Positions 24,627 to 33,714 of a stretch of 64,000 bases of DNA are shown here, piece after piece. Within the stretch, counting starts at the first letter, position 1, and each line of letters begins with the position of its first letter. The position numbers were made by a program, and so were the translations under genes. Source of the DNA: JBKBIP01 sp046297495. GTDB taxonomy: Bacteria; Planctomycetota; Planctomycetia; Gemmatales; Gemmataceae. The stretch is from NCBI GenBank assembly GCA_046297495.1, contig JBKBIP010000029.1:1-64000 (forward strand), read 5' to 3'. The notes beneath the pieces were generated by a model, which was not told the DNA's origin, did no database searches, and saw only the letters and a list, made by a program, of their open reading frames with translations.

Positions 24627-26921
24627 ATGCCCATGTCCTCGACAGTTAAACTCCCGGCTCTAGTGGGGCCTCCCGACGTACTCGAAGGCATCCCCCGAGA
24701 ACGTTGGCTTGACCGTGTACGGGCCTGCCGGCATCAACTTCTCGCAACCTGGCGGACACAAGGCGGGCCATCCGAGCCTGCTGTCGCAGTCATCGACCAG
24801 ACGTTGGGAATGATGCTGGTTTGCCGCTTCATCCGCGACAGGCAGTCCGCAGCTTTGCAGTATCCAGCAATCGACGCAGCGGGAACAACACCCTACGGTT
24901 TCTGTCAGGCCCTTCAGCAAGCGGTAGGTTCTCCGGTACTCCAGGCCGTCCTTGACCCCGCCGACTGCGACAACAGCAACCCGTTGTCGCAGAGTATCTG
25001 GCGTGCTCTTCTCACTGCGGATCTGGGGTGGCGTGATCGGCTCGGCCGGATCGTTCCCCTGCCACCGACTGCTTTCGGGGAATTCCACCAACTCTGTCTG
25101 TCCGAGCGGGACGCCGGGGAGTCAGGCCAAAGGCGTGCCCGCGGTGTCCACTACACGCCGGTGTCCGTGGCCGACTACCTGACTGTCCGCGTCCTTGATC
25201 GACTCCTGGCACCCCAGGATGTTGGGATGCCGTTGCGAATCCTCGATCCATCCTGCGGAGGCGGAACCTTCCTGCTGGCTGCTCTGCGTTACCTACTGCA
25301 ACAACGCGGCAATCCCTGCCCTCAAGAAACCCTGGAGCTGCTCGGGGCATCTCTGTTCGGGAGCGACATCGACCCACAGGCGATTGTGGCAACCCGGCGT
25401 GCCCTGTTGCTGGCGGTCTGGGACGCCCTTCGTGCATCAGGCAACGAGGCCCTTGATGGAGGTTTGCGGGTGCCGGACCTTCGGCAGAACATCGTGTGCC
25501 AGGACTTCCTCGCCTCCAGCGACTCGCTCAGTCAGTTTCATGCCATCCTGGGTGGCCCGCCGTTCGTCCGCATCCACGAGATGTTACGGATTGACCCCGA
25601 CCGTGTGGAGCAATACCGGACCAAGTACCGCACCGCTCAGTCAGGCCAGTTCGACCTGTTCATGCCCTTCTTCGAGGAGGCCATCCATCGCTTGGCCGAG
25701 GGCGGCTGGCTAGGTTGGAGTGTGGCCAGCACCTTCCTCCGTACATCTTCAGGGCGGCCTCTCCGCTCACTCCTCGGCGGCAGCTGTGCTGTCCACGAGT
25801 TGACGGAGTTCGAGGACAGCAAGGTCTACCCGGATGCCGTCACGCAGATCGTCTTGGTGTTGCTGGAGAAGGGCCGGCGACAAGTGTCCTGCCGGCATGC
25901 GTGGATTACAGGCACCGGCGGGTTACGAGACAAATTGACCACCCTGTGGTCTGGGGGAGACCATCACCCGAATGTCATAGTTCGGGAGTTGCCTACCTCT
26001 GCCTGCCTTTCCGGCGACTGGTCGTTCGGCTCTGCCACTGAGAGGTCACTGCTGGATCGCATCCAAGACGCTGGGACGCCGCTGGGACGATTGCCCATTT
26101 CGATCTGTCAGAGCTTGGTCACTGGGGCCGATCCCGTCTTCCTGTTCCGCCGTGGTGGCTCGACGGAGGACGGTCAGACGTTGGTGCAGGGTCGCGACCA
26201 AAGCTATGCCGTCTTTGTTGAGTCAGTTCTACTGCGGCCGGTTGTTCGCAACCGGGATATCAAGGGGTATGGACGACTGTCCTCCCGCACGGTCTGCCTG
26301 ACGCCCTATGATCGCTCCGGCCGGTTGCTCCCAGAGTCGGTACTTCGCGATAGCCATCCCCTCGCGTACCAGTATCTTCTGAAGCATCGCGAAACCTTGG
26401 TCCGACGCCGCGGTATCAGGCCGCACGAGTGGTACGCCCTTCGTTCGCCGTCCTGTCTGACGCTTGCCGCAGGCCCACGAGTGTTGTTGAAGCTCATCTG
26501 TTCGGGTGGCGACTTCACGATGGACCAGGAAGGGCGGTATCTCGGCCATGCCGGGACTCTGATGCTTGCGGCCGATCAACAACGGGTCGATCTATTCTAT
26601 CTGCTCGGCGTGTTGAACACCCAGGTGTTCTGGTTTTTCGTGCGTCAGACGATGCCGACGATGGGCCACGGACGCCATGTCCTGCGGCGGTCCACTCTGC
26701 GACGTTTTCCTCTTGTGGTCAGTGATCCGAGCCGAGAACTCCGTCAGCAGATTGCCGATGCTGCCCGGGGACTTCTCGCAGACGGTGTTACCAAGGCGGC
26801 ACAATCCCGATTGCTTGAACAGATCGAGCGGCAAGTAGCGGAACTCTACGGCATCGACCCATCCGAATTGTCGGCCAGTGCCCCTGACGATGAAGGAGAC
26901 AGACATGCCAGACCTTCATGA
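24627..26921 (+). CDS. Eco57I-like N6-adenine methyltransferase with altered motif IV
   Basis: ATG 24627 (MPMSSTVKLP) is taken over the GTG at 24579. The protein is about 764 residues. GVHYTPVSVADYLTVRVLD leads to the SAM-binding motif ILDPSCGGGTF and a second acidic motif GSDIDPQAI. Motif IV, normally NPPY/F, reads GGPPFVR. The C-terminal half resembles the target-recognition region of type IIG or BREX-type enzymes (FWFFVRQTMPTMGHG). No endonuclease domain is evident. The loss of the catalytic Asn suggests a binding-only or inactive enzyme. It overlaps the YkgJ gene by 17 bases. Confidence 0.7.
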   Translation: MPMSSTVKLPALVGPPDVLEGIPRERWLDRVRACRHQLLATWRTQGGPSEPAVAVIDQTLGMMLVCRFIRDRQSAALQYPAIDAAGTTPYGFCQALQQAVGSPVLQAVLDPADCDNSNPLSQSIWRALLTADLGWRDRLGRIVPLPPTAFGEFHQLCLSERDAGESGQRRARGVHYTPVSVADYLTVRVLDRLLAPQDVGMPLRILDPSCGGGTFLLAALRYLLQQRGNPCPQETLELLGASLFGSDIDPQAIVATRRALLLAVWDALRASGNEALDGGLRVPDLRQNIVCQDFLASSDSLSQFHAILGGPPFVRIHEMLRIDPDRVEQYRTKYRTAQSGQFDLFMPFFEEAIHRLAEGGWLGWSVASTFLRTSSGRPLRSLLGGSCAVHELTEFEDSKVYPDAVTQIVLVLLEKGRRQVSCRHAWITGTGGLRDKLTTLWSGGDHHPNVIVRELPTSACLSGDWSFGSATERSLLDRIQDAGTPLGRLPISICQSLVTGADPVFLFRRGGSTEDGQTLVQGRDQSYAVFVESVLLRPVVRNRDIKGYGRLSSRTVCLTPYDRSGRLLPESVLRDSHPLAYQYLLKHRETLVRRRGIRPHEWYALRSPSCLTLAAGPRVLLKLICSGGDFTMDQEGRYLGHAGTLMLAADQQRVDLFYLLGVLNTQVFWFFVRQTMPTMGHGRHVLRRSTLRRFPLVVSDPSRELRQQIADAARGLLADGVTKAAQSRLLEQIERQVAELYGIDPSELSASAPDDEGDRHARPS

Positions 26922-27420
26922 CCGGATGCTCCAGTCCTGGCGGGAGAATGCGGCCCGGAAGCAGGATGTCAACTTCCGTTTCTTGCGAAGCCTCAAGATG
27001 GTATCCGATCCAGACGGCATCGATGTCCTCGCCGGGGAACTGCACAAGGAGGTTTTCTCTCGGATCGACTGTACCCGCTGTGCGAACTGCTGCAAGACGA
27101 TCCAGCCGGGTTTCACCGAGGAAGACATTGCCAGGATCGCGGCCCATCTCGGTATGTCCGAGGCGAGCTTCATGGCGGCCTACCTGGAGATCGACCCGGA
27201 AGAGGGTAATTATCGAACGAAGGCGGCTCCTTGCCCGTTCCTCGGCGGGGATGACCGCTGCACCATATACGAGGTGAGGCCCCAAGCGTGCCAGGACTTC
27301 CCGCACACGGACAAAGAGGGGTTCACGCGGAGGGTCTATCTCCATGTGGAGAACACCCTGTCCTGCCCTGCGGTGTACCATCTCGTCAAGGGGCTGTGGC
27401 AAACCATCCGGCGTCGGTAA
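26905..27420 (+). CDS. YkgJ family cysteine cluster protein
   Basis: ATG 26905 follows AAGGAGA, giving 171 residues. CTRCANCCKT (CxxCxxCC) near residue 55, then APCPFLGGDDRCTIYEVRP and QACQDFP, is the YkgJ pattern, thought to bind a metal or Fe-S cluster. Its start lies within the methyltransferase gene, so it is likely co-translated. The family function is unknown. Confidence 0.8.
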   Translation: MPDLHDRMLQSWRENAARKQDVNFRFLRSLKMVSDPDGIDVLAGELHKEVFSRIDCTRCANCCKTIQPGFTEEDIARIAAHLGMSEASFMAAYLEIDPEEGNYRTKAAPCPFLGGDDRCTIYEVRPQACQDFPHTDKEGFTRRVYLHVENTLSCPAVYHLVKGLWQTIRRR

Positions 27421-27661
27421 GACGCAACCTCCCATCATCAAGGACAAGTCTTCCCGCCACAGTCCGTCCCTTTCTTCGAGCGGCCCACGAGGAAGGCCGT
27501 GCAACCCCGTCGTGCGGGTATCCCCTTCAAGCAAGGCATCGTGCCAACGGCCGATAAAGCAGTCATCACCGGCAGTCTCGCTTGACCGGGAGAGACCCTT
27601 CGCTAACCTTGAGTAGTGGACGTGCCGGTGAATGCACTTTGCGACCTACGGGGGCGACATC
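27421..27661. other. Short gap between YkgJ and ParB-like genes
   Basis: About 240 bases without a supported gene. It probably holds the promoter of the ParB-like gene; no clear consensus boxes were found. Confidence 0.35.
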
Positions 27662-28489
27662 ATGAAGGCGGAAACCGCGACGAGTGGAAAGCGTGAAGGG
27701 CGGACCACCGACACTGGGGACGACATCAAGATCGACAAGGAGTTCGCGGCGTTGATCCCCGCCCTCTCTGCGGATGAACTGGCCCAACTGGAGCGAAGCC
27801 TTCTTGCCGAGGGGTGCAGAGACCCGCTGATCGTGTGGAAGGGGAAGAACGTCCTCTTGGACGGTCATAACCGGCTTGCTATCTGCCGTCAGCACGACAT
27901 CCCGTTCAAGCTTGAAGCCCTGGCGTTTCCCGACCGGGAAACGGCTGAGGCGTTCATCGTCAAGAACCAGCTGGGGCGGCGGAATCTGTCTCCAGAGGCC
28001 GCATCGTACCTCCGTGGCAAACGCTATCTGGCCGAGAAACAAGCTCGTGGGGGTGATCGCTCGAAGGCGAAAGCAACCGATCAAAGTGATCGGATGGAAA
28101 CCGCCCAACGGCTGGCCGAGGAGTATAAGGTTGGGGAAGCCACGATCCGCCGGGACGGGAAGTTCGCCGCCGCGGTGGATTCCATTGCCGAGAACTGCGG
28201 CGAGAAGGCCAAGCAGGCCATCCTGGCTCGGGACGCTGGCCTTTCCCGCGGGACGACGGTCCGGTTGGCCAAGCTGAAGCCCAAGGATCAGCAGAAGGCG
28301 GTCCAGGAGTTTCTTGAGAAGGGGAAGTTGCCCCGTCGTACCCGAGCCAAGAAGAGAGCCACCATCACCCTGCCGACAGAGCCGAAGTCCCTTGCCGAGA
28401 AGCTGTTCCAAGGATTGGGGGCGAAGGGAAGCTCCGAAGTCCTGGAGGCTCTCGCCAAGCTCATCGAGGGACACGAGCAGAAGGAGTGA
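27662..28489 (+). CDS. ParB N-terminal domain protein
   Basis: ATG 27662 gives about 275 residues. LIPALSADELAQLERSLLAEG, DPLIVWKGKNVLLDGHNRLA and FIVKNQLGRRNLSPEAASYL match the ParB/Srx domain with its GHNR-type nucleotide pocket, followed by an HTH-like region (AEEYKVGEATIRRDGKF). The C-terminus is Lys-rich and helical. It is an orphan without ParA and resembles plasmid or phage regulators rather than a partition protein. Confidence 0.7.
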   Translation: MKAETATSGKREGRTTDTGDDIKIDKEFAALIPALSADELAQLERSLLAEGCRDPLIVWKGKNVLLDGHNRLAICRQHDIPFKLEALAFPDRETAEAFIVKNQLGRRNLSPEAASYLRGKRYLAEKQARGGDRSKAKATDQSDRMETAQRLAEEYKVGEATIRRDGKFAAAVDSIAENCGEKAKQAILARDAGLSRGTTVRLAKLKPKDQQKAVQEFLEKGKLPRRTRAKKRATITLPTEPKSLAEKLFQGLGAKGSSEVLEALAKLIEGHEQKE

Positions 28490-28608
28490 GCCTGATCGGT
28501 TGCCAATCTCTGGACGCTTCCCAACTTTCCTTCCCGATGCCCGTCAAGTCCGTTTCTCGCGGGTAGCTCTCTACGTGAACGTTCCCTTCCTCACGAGGAG
28601 AGCTACCC

Positions 28609-29216
28609 ATGGCTCACAACCTGGCGACCGCGAACGGAAAGACCTCTTTCTTCTCCTTGCCAATTCCCACGATGGATCATCGGCCTTGCGGGTGTTCTTC
28701 ACGCCGGTCCGCGTCGTCTGCCAGAACACGCTCTCCATGGCCGAGCGGCGGGGACGGGGGCTAGGTGTCAGCATCCTCCATAAGGGGAACCTGGAAGCCA
28801 AGATCAAGGAAGCCCAGGAAATCCTCGGGCTGGCTCACCGCTACTACGATGACGCTGCCGAAAAGATCAATCGGCTGGCCAGCTACTACCCCACTCCAGC
28901 TCAGGTGGCCGCCTACTTCCGGCAACTCTACCCCGATCCCGCGGAGGGCAAGGACAACAGCCGAGCGGCGAACGTCCGGGAGGAACTGCACCGGCTCTTT
29001 GAAGAGGGCATGGGGCATGATCTTCCGGAGATCAAACGGTCCTCCTGGGCGGCTTTCAACGCCTTGACTGAATTCGTGGACCACATCCGACCGAGCCGAG
29101 GGACCAAAGAGGCTGACAGGGCCAGCCGGCGGCTCGATTCCGTCTGGTTCGGCTCAGGGGCTCGCCTCAAGGAGAAAGGCTGGTCTTTGGCCCTGGAGAT
29201 GTCCGGCTGCAACTGA
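28609..29216 (+). pseudogene. DUF932 gene with a large internal deletion
   Basis: ATG 28609 follows GAGGAGAG and starts MAHNLATANGKTSFFS, the usual DUF932 N-terminus. The next family block (PAWHGLG and about 150 residues) is missing. In another frame the C-terminal part resumes at once: FLLLANSHDGSSALRVFFTP, VRVVCQNTLS, and ends at 29216. The junction lies in a TC-rich stretch near 28645-28660, suggesting a slippage or microhomology deletion. DUF932 proteins are plasmid- and phage-associated, with unknown function. Confidence 0.6.
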
Positions 29217-29308
29217 ACCGTCTCATCCCCGCTTATCGCAGGCCGTCCCTGGCGATGAGCGGGGTATTCCTTTGGTCAGGCAACTCATCGACCTGTGAGG
29301 AACGAACC

Positions 29309-29833
29309 ATGCTGCGTGCCAATGTCGGGCTCAGCCGCAAGGTGTCCCGAAACTACAACTCGGACGGCTACACCGTCAACCTGGACGCCGAGATCAACGC
29401 TCCCCTAGACGACGCCGAGGCGGTCCTGGAACGCATCCAGGAATTGTTCCATCTAGCCGAGGAAGCCTTGGCTCAGGAAATCGACAGGGACCAGGGGGAA
29501 GCCGCCATCGGCCGTCACGACGAGGAGCGACCGGCCCACGTTGCCCAGAATACCCACCCCGGAGATCGTTCGGGCAATGGCTCGTCTCCTCGACCAGCCC
29601 CCTCGACTGGGAACGGTTCGCGGCAAGGGCAGGATGAACCAGCGAGTAACAAGCAGGTCCAGTTCCTGCTGACGCTGAGTAAACGGTTCAAGCTCTCGAC
29701 CCCACAACTGGAACAGCGTATCAGCCAGATCATCGGCCGTAAGTGCGGCGTGTATGACCTCACCAAGAAGGAGGCCGCGAAGATCCTCGACCAGTTCACC
29801 AACGGCGGCGGCAACGGGCAAGAGGCAAGGTAG
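29309..29833 (+). CDS. Island protein, possible single-strand DNA-binding accessory
   Basis: ATG 29309 follows GTGAGGAACG, giving 174 residues. The N-terminal ~60 residues (YTVNLDAEINAPLDDAEAVL) and the C-terminal helical module (NKQVQFLLTLSKRFKLST to EAAKILDQF) are joined by a low-complexity Gly/Ser/Pro linker. C-terminal modules of this shape follow recombination or ssDNA-binding proteins in phages. No catalytic motif is seen. The assignment is tentative. Confidence 0.45.
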   Translation: MLRANVGLSRKVSRNYNSDGYTVNLDAEINAPLDDAEAVLERIQELFHLAEEALAQEIDRDQGEAAIGRHDEERPAHVAQNTHPGDRSGNGSSPRPAPSTGNGSRQGQDEPASNKQVQFLLTLSKRFKLSTPQLEQRISQIIGRKCGVYDLTKKEAAKILDQFTNGGGNGQEAR

Positions 29834-29858
29834 TTCTGTCTGGCTGAGAGGTGTACTC

Positions 29859-30689
29859 ATGAACGACCGACCTCACTGGAGCTACAGTTCGATCAGCCAA
29901 TTCCTGGCCTGTCCCCTTCGCTACTACTTCCAACGGGTGATAGGCCTCCCTGCCACGACGGTCAGCAGCGGGCTCGTCCTCGGGTCGGCAGTGCATCATG
30001 CTCTGGCAGAATACCACCGTGGCCTCCAGGCAGGCCAGCCTGTGAATAGGGGCTGTTTGCATGACGCCCTTGTGAAAGGATGGGAGCATCGAGAGGCCGA
30101 GGGCACGGTCATCTTCAAGAGTGGCGACAGCAAGGATGACAGCATCGCCCTGGGGGCCGCCTTGGTTGACGTGTACCTTCAGGAGCCGCCGCCCGAGAAA
30201 ATCGTGCAGGTGGAGCAGGCGATCATCGCTCCGATGCACAACAGTCAGGGGGAAATCCTGGAGACGCCGCTTATGGCTGTGGCTGATCTCATCACTACGG
30301 TGTCTGACGGGCTGAAGGTCCACGAATTCAAGACAAGCGGGCGGGCGTATTCGGAGACGGAGGCGGACACGTCGCTTCAACCGACCTGTTACGTGAACGC
30401 TGTGCAAGAGATCTTCGGGGAATCGACGAGGGTGGAATACACGGTCCTCGTCAAGACCAAGACGCCCAAGGTGCAACGATTGGAAGCGGTTCGGCATGAA
30501 GAAGATCTGGGCCGACTCGGTGACATCGTTCAAACCATCGAGCGTGCCGTCCAGGCCAGGGTATTCTACCCGGTCGCATCGCCCTTGAACTGCTCGTCTT
30601 GTCCCTACCGCCAACCATGCCGGAAGTGGGGAAGAACGCCAAGAATCCCACTGAAGATGGTTTCCTCCCATGAAGGCGAACCATGCTGA
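29859..30689 (+). CDS. Cas4/RecB-like PD-(D/E)XK nuclease with Fe-S cysteines
   Basis: ATG 29859 gives 276 residues. The start WSYSSISQFLACPLRYYFQR and ending CSSCPYRQPC provide the four cysteines of an AddB/Cas4-type Fe-S cluster. The nuclease core has GSAVHHALAEYHRG, an Asp in MAVADLI, then VHEFKTSGR (E-x-K). This is a complete PDDEXK_1-type nuclease, probably acting on DNA ends or single strands. It overlaps the next gene by seven bases. Confidence 0.8.
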   Translation: MNDRPHWSYSSISQFLACPLRYYFQRVIGLPATTVSSGLVLGSAVHHALAEYHRGLQAGQPVNRGCLHDALVKGWEHREAEGTVIFKSGDSKDDSIALGAALVDVYLQEPPPEKIVQVEQAIIAPMHNSQGEILETPLMAVADLITTVSDGLKVHEFKTSGRAYSETEADTSLQPTCYVNAVQEIFGESTRVEYTVLVKTKTPKVQRLEAVRHEEDLGRLGDIVQTIERAVQARVFYPVASPLNCSSCPYRQPCRKWGRTPRIPLKMVSSHEGEPC

Positions 30690-31486
30690 CTGAACTTCAC
30701 CGAAAAGGAGGCTGTCTCTGCCAACTGGCCCAGGAAGGAGCGGTTCGCTGTCCTCTCATCGTCCGGCCCACCAGCGAGGATGTGATTACAGGACATCTCA
30801 CTCATGCTCTCCGAATCCTCAACCCGCGACACTGGCTGTCCGATCTTCTGAATGCGTCTCTGGGAGTGGAACGGTTCCGGCGGCAAGTCTACCGCAAACT
30901 TCGGATTGAGCCGTGGGTGAACAAGCCCCGGTTTCCCCGCGAATGGCTGCCCTGGGACGAGGGCTCAACACAGGTCGATCTGGAGATCACTTGGGAGAAC
31001 CCACCTACCACCGTCTACGTTGAGGCAAAGTACGCATCGGACCTGTCGCCTCACACGTCTGGAGATGACGGCCGATCTGGGTACTCATCAGACCAACTCA
31101 GCCGGTGTGCCCGAGTCGGACTCTGGGAGTGCGGCTACTATCGAGAAGAACGTCTCTTCGAGCAGGGCCAACGTGATTTCGTCCTGGTCGTCCTGAGCCC
31201 GGTAGGAAACCACGCCCTCGTCCAGAAGTATGGGGACACACATCGGCTCAAGACCGATCTACCATCCGGCCATCTGCTGGAAGCACTCCCTCGCAGTCCG
31301 TTCATCGGACAACTGAGTTACTGCCGCTTACGGCAGGTCTTGACTCAGAGGGTTCGCTTCTACACCCGTCCAGAACGGCAGGCTGTTAAAACGCTGGACG
31401 ACTATTTGGCGTTCAAGTCTTCGACCGTCCCTGATCGGACCAGACGGACTCCGGGTTTCAGCCTTCCCCTGGTGGATGGCGGATAG
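30683..31486 (+). CDS. Second PD-(D/E)XK-like protein
   Basis: ATG 30683 lies within the last codons of the Cas4-like gene, giving 267 residues. TQVDLEITWENPPTTVYVEA followed by KYASDL contains D, then E-x-K with spacing typical of a nuclease core. Tight coupling to a Cas4-like nuclease suggests joint function in DNA processing. No named family is recognised, so activity is inferred from motif spacing only. Confidence 0.55.
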   Translation: MLTELHRKGGCLCQLAQEGAVRCPLIVRPTSEDVITGHLTHALRILNPRHWLSDLLNASLGVERFRRQVYRKLRIEPWVNKPRFPREWLPWDEGSTQVDLEITWENPPTTVYVEAKYASDLSPHTSGDDGRSGYSSDQLSRCARVGLWECGYYREERLFEQGQRDFVLVVLSPVGNHALVQKYGDTHRLKTDLPSGHLLEALPRSPFIGQLSYCRLRQVLTQRVRFYTRPERQAVKTLDDYLAFKSSTVPDRTRRTPGFSLPLVDGG

Positions 31487-31619
31487 GTTGAGAAATGACC
31501 ATCCTGGTTCGCCCACCGGGATGAACTTCGTCGAGGGTCCTGGTGCATGCACCGGGCCTCACAGTTGATTTCCAGGCTTCTGGTGGGGGACGACGCGAAA
31601 GTCTCAAGGAGTTCATCTC

Positions 31620-31835
31620 ATGACAAGACGACGCTGGACCAGTCGAGACATCGGACTGCTGAGGGAACGATACCCTGTCGAGGGACCTGGCAAGCTCACC
31701 GAGGAACTCGGGAGAAGTGAAGACTCCATCAGCAGCTTCGCCCGGCGTTGCGGGTTACGGACCCCAAGACAACCGTACCGGCGAAGAGGCCGACAATCTC
31801 AAGAGGCGTTGGTTGGACCCGATCTGAGCGAGTGA
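31620..31835 (+). CDS. SANT/Myb-like small HTH protein
   Basis: ATG 31620 follows AAGGAG, giving 71 residues. RRRWTSRDIGLLRERYPVEG then LTEELGRSEDSISSFARRC form a homeodomain-like HTH. The tail is basic. Proteins of this kind are common single-domain DNA-binding proteins in planctomycetes. Confidence 0.6.
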   Translation: MTRRRWTSRDIGLLRERYPVEGPGKLTEELGRSEDSISSFARRCGLRTPRQPYRRRGRQSQEALVGPDLSE

Positions 31836-31956
31836 CAGAAACCTGGAAGTCGCCTGGCTCCGAGCAAAGTCCTGATTCCTGACCCACTGCCGACAGAGCT
31901 GTTGAGTACAATCCCCTTCGAGTCCAGCGTACCAACGCGGGATGGGGGATGCACTC

Positions 31957-32634
31957 ATGAGAGCGACTGGTCGGACAATCACCGGGAAAGACCGCGAACC
32001 AACCCACCTGCCTGAGTTGCCGGTGGAACCGGAAGCCTATCAGCAGTTGTACTCCTTCAACTGTGGCGTCGATGATTATATGGAGGAGACGGCTGATTGG
32101 CAGACCCTCCGTATACCACCCGGCTTGCCGGAGGAGGAGGTCTACCGGCGTCTCCCTGCGGCACCCGATTTCGAGTACGGGGGCTACTTGACAAAGAGCC
32201 GTATCCGCTTCCTGAAGTGCGACGAAGATCGGGCCAGTACGCGGATGTCGAGATCTTGCACGTTCCACAGTCACCCGACAGATTCCCCATACGCAGACCT
32301 TCCGTCCATGACGGACGTTTACTCCTTTCTGGCGTTCCGTCACGTCCGGGCTGTTACCGTAGGGGCAACGCAGCTGTGGGTTTTCGACAAGACCAAGGCG
32401 ACGCTGGCCATCGTCCAGAAGCTGGCAACCTGGGCAGAGGCAAACCAGTTGCAGGAGGTCCGCCGTCTGGAGAAGGAGGCCCCGCATGCCTGGCAGGAGC
32501 CCTACATGAGGCTGGTCCTGAAAAAGCTCGGGTTGGTTTGGCCGAACAAGAGGCAGGGGCTTGAACGGGACTGGCCCGAGATGCTGCAAAGCACCCTCCA
32601 GGTCAGGGTCCGCGTGTTCCCCCGCACTATCTGA
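31957..32634 (+). CDS. JAB/MPN-like putative metalloprotease
   Basis: ATG 31957 follows GGGGGATG, giving 225 residues. CTFHSHPTDSPYADLPSMTD resembles the metal-binding HxHP...SxxD of JAB/MPN+ enzymes, although the gap between the second His and the Ser is longer than the usual seven residues. The C-terminus (RRLEKEAPHAWQEPYMRLVL) is helical. Such proteins remove ubiquitin-like modifiers or act in defence and conjugation systems. No ubiquitin-like or E1-like partner is seen nearby. Confidence 0.45.
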   Translation: MRATGRTITGKDREPTHLPELPVEPEAYQQLYSFNCGVDDYMEETADWQTLRIPPGLPEEEVYRRLPAAPDFEYGGYLTKSRIRFLKCDEDRASTRMSRSCTFHSHPTDSPYADLPSMTDVYSFLAFRHVRAVTVGATQLWVFDKTKATLAIVQKLATWAEANQLQEVRRLEKEAPHAWQEPYMRLVLKKLGLVWPNKRQGLERDWPEMLQSTLQVRVRVFPRTI

Positions 32635-32646
32635 ACGAAGAACATC

Positions 32647-33714
32647 ATGGTGACACCAAGGAAAACGACAGCAAGGGACAAGCCACTCCCTTCCGACGTG
32701 AGGAACCCAAGACCTGAATCAGACCGGAGGCTTCGTCAAGCAGATCGGCTGGCGAGGGTACTGAGGGTGCTGCAACTCTTGTTGAGCCGGGGCCGCTGGA
32801 ACGCCCGGGATCTCGCTGGGGAACAAGAGGTTTCCGAACGAACGATCTACAGGGACATGCAAACTTTGGAGCTTGCAGGCGTCCCGGTGGAGTTCGACCA
32901 AAAGGACAAGTGCTATCGCATCCGCCAGGACTTCCGTTTCCCGGTCCCGAACCTTACAGATGAAGAGGCCGTAGCCCAGGGAACGGCAGCCGCCATCACC
33001 GCGGGGCCGGGCCTGGACATCAACCAGGGAGCCAGGGCGGTAAGCCGGAAGCTGGCGGCATCGGCCAAGGGGGACATTGCCCAGCTATTAGCCGATGCGG
33101 AAGAGTTGATCGCTGTCCTGGACCTGAAGCTGGCGGACCACTCGCGGCACCGCGAAATCGTCCGGACGGTCCAGTGGGCCTTGGTGAAGCGTAAGCAGCT
33201 GGCCGGCACCTACCGCAGCCCCTACGAGGCCCAGGACGTGAAGGTGCAGCTGCACCCTTACCGCCTCTGTCTGGTCAAGGCAGCCTGGTATGTGATCGCC
33301 CAACCAGCCGACGAGGCATCACCACGGACCTACCGGGTTGCTCGGTTCAAGACGTTACGGATGACGGACAGCAACGCACAGGTTCCCGCAGACTTCGACT
33401 TGAAGGCGTACTTCGGAAATGCCTGGGCGGTGTACCGAGGGGAGCAGTCGTATGATGTGGAGATCGTGTTCACCAAGGAGGCGGCTGCCACGGCGACCGA
33501 AGTCGTTTGGCACCACACCCAGAAGGCCCGCCGTCACAAGGACGGCCGTGTCACGCTGACGTTCCAGGTGGATGGGCTCAACGAGATTGTCCGCTGGATG
33601 CTGGGCTGGGGGAACCGGGCTGTGGTTGTTCAGCCGGTTGAGTTGAAGAACCTGATTGTGGAGCAGTTCCGGTCCGCTTTGCAAGTCTACGAGACGGGGC
33701 CAGGCGTCCAATGA
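32647..33714 (+). CDS. WYL-domain transcriptional regulator
   Basis: The protein has 355 residues. The N-terminal HTH_11-type domain reads LARVLRVLQLLLSRGRWNAR then VSERTIYRDMQTLELAGVPV. The WYL domain follows (VQLHPYRLCLVKAAWYVIAQ) and a WCX-type C-terminal segment (GLNEIVRWMLGWGNRAVVVQP, given here in part). WYL regulators sense nucleic acid or nucleotide ligands and often control phage defence or DNA damage operons. It is coupled to the next gene by ATGA. Confidence 0.85.
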   Translation: MVTPRKTTARDKPLPSDVRNPRPESDRRLRQADRLARVLRVLQLLLSRGRWNARDLAGEQEVSERTIYRDMQTLELAGVPVEFDQKDKCYRIRQDFRFPVPNLTDEEAVAQGTAAAITAGPGLDINQGARAVSRKLAASAKGDIAQLLADAEELIAVLDLKLADHSRHREIVRTVQWALVKRKQLAGTYRSPYEAQDVKVQLHPYRLCLVKAAWYVIAQPADEASPRTYRVARFKTLRMTDSNAQVPADFDLKAYFGNAWAVYRGEQSYDVEIVFTKEAAATATEVVWHHTQKARRHKDGRVTLTFQVDGLNEIVRWMLGWGNRAVVVQPVELKNLIVEQFRSALQVYETGPGVQ

